Assembly (NCBI GenBank): GCA_003489345.1
Contig: DNIT01000004.1
Span: 2,266 to 8,922 of the forward strand
Direction of reading: 5' to 3'
Length of the DNA: 6,657 nucleotides
Source: Pelotomaculum sp.
GTDB taxonomy: Bacteria; Bacillota; Desulfotomaculia; Desulfotomaculales; Pelotomaculaceae
The translations under genes were made by a program, and so were the position numbers. The notes below the pieces were generated by a model that was not told the DNA's origin, did not search any database, and saw nothing but the letters and a program-made list of their open reading frames with translations. Shown one piece after another: positions 5,270-6,657 of this stretch. Within the stretch, counting starts at the first letter, position 1; the number at the start of each line of letters is the position of its first letter.

Positions 5270-6058
5270 ATGATTGCAGCGGAAAGTCTTTGGCGGGAAT
5301 ACCGCCGCTCCAGGGATGAGAAACTCAAGCATGAGCTGGTCCTGGCCCATCTCTCTCTGGTCAAATATCTTGCCGGCCGGCTGGCCATAAAACTACCTTC
5401 TTACATCAGCCAGGAGGATTTGGAGAGTTACGGCGTCTTCGGCCTTTTGGAAGCGGTGGAAAAGTACAATCCTGATTTGGGCGCCAGCTTTAAGGCTTAC
5501 GCGTACAGCAGAGTCCGCGGCGCCATGATCGATGAAATAAGAAGGTTAAACTGGATTCCCCGCACCATGTGGCAGAAGATACAGCAGTTAAACATCACCA
5601 GGGAGAAGCTGCAAAAGGAACTTGGCGATCAGGTCACCGACGATACTCTGGCTGCGGCAATGGGGATCAAGGTATCCGAATTGCATAAACTGGCAGGACA
5701 GGCAAACCTGCTTGCCATTTCGTCCCTTGATGAAACTGTGCCGGTTGCCTGTGGAGAAAAGGTGCACCTGGGGGACATCATCGCCGATCCGTTGAGTCCC
5801 GATCCCCTTGATATTATTGAAGGGGATGAAGGTAGGCGAATGCTGGTGCAAGCTATCAAAGAACTTCCGCAAAAAGATCTTACGGTGCTGTCACTTTATT
5901 ATCAGGAAGGATTAACCTTAAAGGAAATCGGCAAAGTACTGGAGGTCTCGGAGTCGCGAGTTTGCCAGATCCATACCAGGGCTTTGAAGCGGCTCAGAGA
6001 TAAGTTGGAGCAAGCAGAAACAACTGTTAAAAGTAAACCGGTAAAAAAGAGAACTTAA
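5270..6058 (+). CDS. fliA: RNA polymerase sigma factor FliA/SigD (sigma-28, WhiG family)
   Basis: This is the alternative sigma factor that directs transcription of late flagellar, motility and chemotaxis genes, classically held back by the anti-sigma factor FlgM until the hook is finished. The product has 262 residues, close to SigD of Bacillus (254) and FliA of E. coli (239). Region 2 runs from about residue 25 (LAHLSLVKYLAGRLAIKLP) through the WhiG/FliA-type YAYSRVRGAMIDEIRRLNW (77-95). Region 3 follows (IPRTM, 97-101, to about 150), and region 4 (about 195-245) has the helix-turn-helix LTLKEIGKVLEVSESRVCQI (215-234). A basic tail (KSKPVKKRT) ends the protein. It lies 43 bases after the PilZ gene and 50 bases before the flgF-like gene, same strand. 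In B. subtilis sigD sits in the same operon as flhA-flhF-flhG but with che genes between; here those are replaced by a PilZ gene. No flgM is visible in the window. Confidence 0.95.
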   Translation: MIAAESLWREYRRSRDEKLKHELVLAHLSLVKYLAGRLAIKLPSYISQEDLESYGVFGLLEAVEKYNPDLGASFKAYAYSRVRGAMIDEIRRLNWIPRTMWQKIQQLNITREKLQKELGDQVTDDTLAAAMGIKVSELHKLAGQANLLAISSLDETVPVACGEKVHLGDIIADPLSPDPLDIIEGDEGRRMLVQAIKELPQKDLTVLSLYYQEGLTLKEIGKVLEVSESRVCQIHTRALKRLRDKLEQAETTVKSKPVKKRT

Positions 6059-6108
6059 GCACCTTGTAGTATAACAGCTCTTAATGATAGTTGAAAGGGG
6101 ATTGCAAA

Positions 6109-6657
6109 ATGATCAGAGGCTTGTATTGCGCCGCAGCTGGGATGGATGTTCAGCAGGCGAAAGTTGAAAGTATCTCCAATAATCTGACCAATGCTACCAC
6201 TCCCGGTTTTAAAGCGGAAAATATACAGGTGCAGAGCTTTCCGGAGGTCCTTCTGATCCAACAGGGCGGACCAAAACGTCAGCTTGGGGCAATGGCTCTC
6301 GATGCGCCTCAAGAGATTGGCTTCGCTGGAATGGGCGCCCTGGTGACCGGGGTCCCCATCGACCACGCGCCGGGGACGGTTCAAGAAACCGGCAAGGCAA
6401 CCGACATAATGCTCAAGGGGCCGGGCTTTTTTGCGGTTAATGCGCCCACCGAGGGAGAGCCCGGGAGGGTTTGTTATACCCGCAACGGGGCGTTCAAGGT
6501 GGACCAGGAGGGCTATCTGTCTGTTGGAAGCGGATACCGCGTGCTGGGCGAAGCCGGCGCCATCAGGGTGGAAGACACCGAATTTAACGTTGCCCCCGAT
6601 GGAACAATTGAGTCCGGCGGCGCGGCAGTGGACAAGTTAAGGCTGGTTGAATTTGAC
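6109..6657 (+). CDS. flgF: Flagellar basal-body rod/hook protein, FlgF/FlhO-like, 3' end outside window
   Basis: This is the first 183 residues of an axial protein of the flagellar rod-hook family (FlgE/FlgF/FlgG), exported by the FlhA machine and assembled in the rod. The N-terminus MIRGLYCAAAGM with SNNLTNATTPGFKAE (23-37) is the Flg_bb_rod signature (usual form NNLANxxTxGFK). SFPEVLL (43-49) resembles the SFPEMLL-like stretch of Bacillus FlhO. The later LVTGVPIDHAPGTVQETGKATDIML (about 78-102), GPGFFAV (104-110) and YTRNGAF (123-129) match the shared D1 region of FlgF/FlgG. FlgF/FlhO fits better than FlgG because of that FlhO-like stretch, but the C-terminus needed to decide is missing. 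The ATG at 6109 has AAAGGGG 8 bases upstream (6094-6100). An odd residue is Cys7 in the normally Cys-free N-terminal helix. A second rod gene (flgG/flhP) may follow, which is inference. Confidence 0.88.
   Translation, partial: MIRGLYCAAAGMDVQQAKVESISNNLTNATTPGFKAENIQVQSFPEVLLIQQGGPKRQLGAMALDAPQEIGFAGMGALVTGVPIDHAPGTVQETGKATDIMLKGPGFFAVNAPTEGEPGRVCYTRNGAFKVDQEGYLSVGSGYRVLGEAGAIRVEDTEFNVAPDGTIESGGAAVDKLRLVEFD

Noticed and set aside
6042..6075. Promoter in the fliA-flgF gap (TATAAC at 6070-6075, or TAAA boxes at the end of fliA)
   Set aside because: No matching -35 box lies 16-18 bases upstream, and no GCCGATAT-like element follows the TAAA boxes at SigD spacing.

Overview
The window is a run of flagellar genes, all on the + strand, closely packed after a non-coding leader of about 330 bases. 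The order is flhA - flhF - flhG - PilZ-domain gene - fliA (sigD) - flgF/flhO-like gene, the last cut by the right edge. The gene order, the YpfA/YcgR-type PilZ protein, the strong AGGAGG-type ribosome binding sites, two TTG starts and intermediate GC (by eye) point to a motile Gram-positive of the Clostridia, plausibly a Peptococcaceae-like lineage (Desulfotomaculum/Pelotomaculum relatives). That placement is inference; nothing in the window fixes the genus.

Layout: positions 1-332 hold no convincing gene. They contain an imperfect repeat landscape: several short hairpins, a 92-base segment bounded by perfect 13-base inverted repeats that includes an 18-base perfect palindrome, a short hairpin, and a tandem array of six 7-base units (consensus CACGTCT) ending six bases before the flhA ribosome binding site. 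From 333 to 5226 four genes (flhA, flhF, flhG, PilZ) overlap or nearly abut and look translationally coupled. A 43-base gap precedes fliA, and a 50-base gap precedes the flgF-like gene. No transcription terminator is visible, so all six genes may be one transcript.

How the genes work together: FlhA is the membrane export gate of the flagellar type III secretion system. FlhF (SRP-type GTPase) and FlhG (MinD-type ATPase) set the place and number of flagella. The PilZ protein is a predicted c-di-GMP sensor that would modulate motility. FliA/SigD is the sigma factor for late flagellar and chemotaxis genes. The FlgF/FlhO protein is an axial rod/hook-basal-body component exported through the FlhA machine.

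I do not see a clearly new system here. The points most worth a second look are the paired deviations in the FlhF/FlhG couple (the usual Asp of the SRP-GTPase DTxR motif is Asn in FlhF, the DTAGR motif is DTVGR, and the FlhG activator motif is degenerate), the repeat-rich leader before flhA, and a small hairpin with an anti-Shine-Dalgarno-like arm before fliA.
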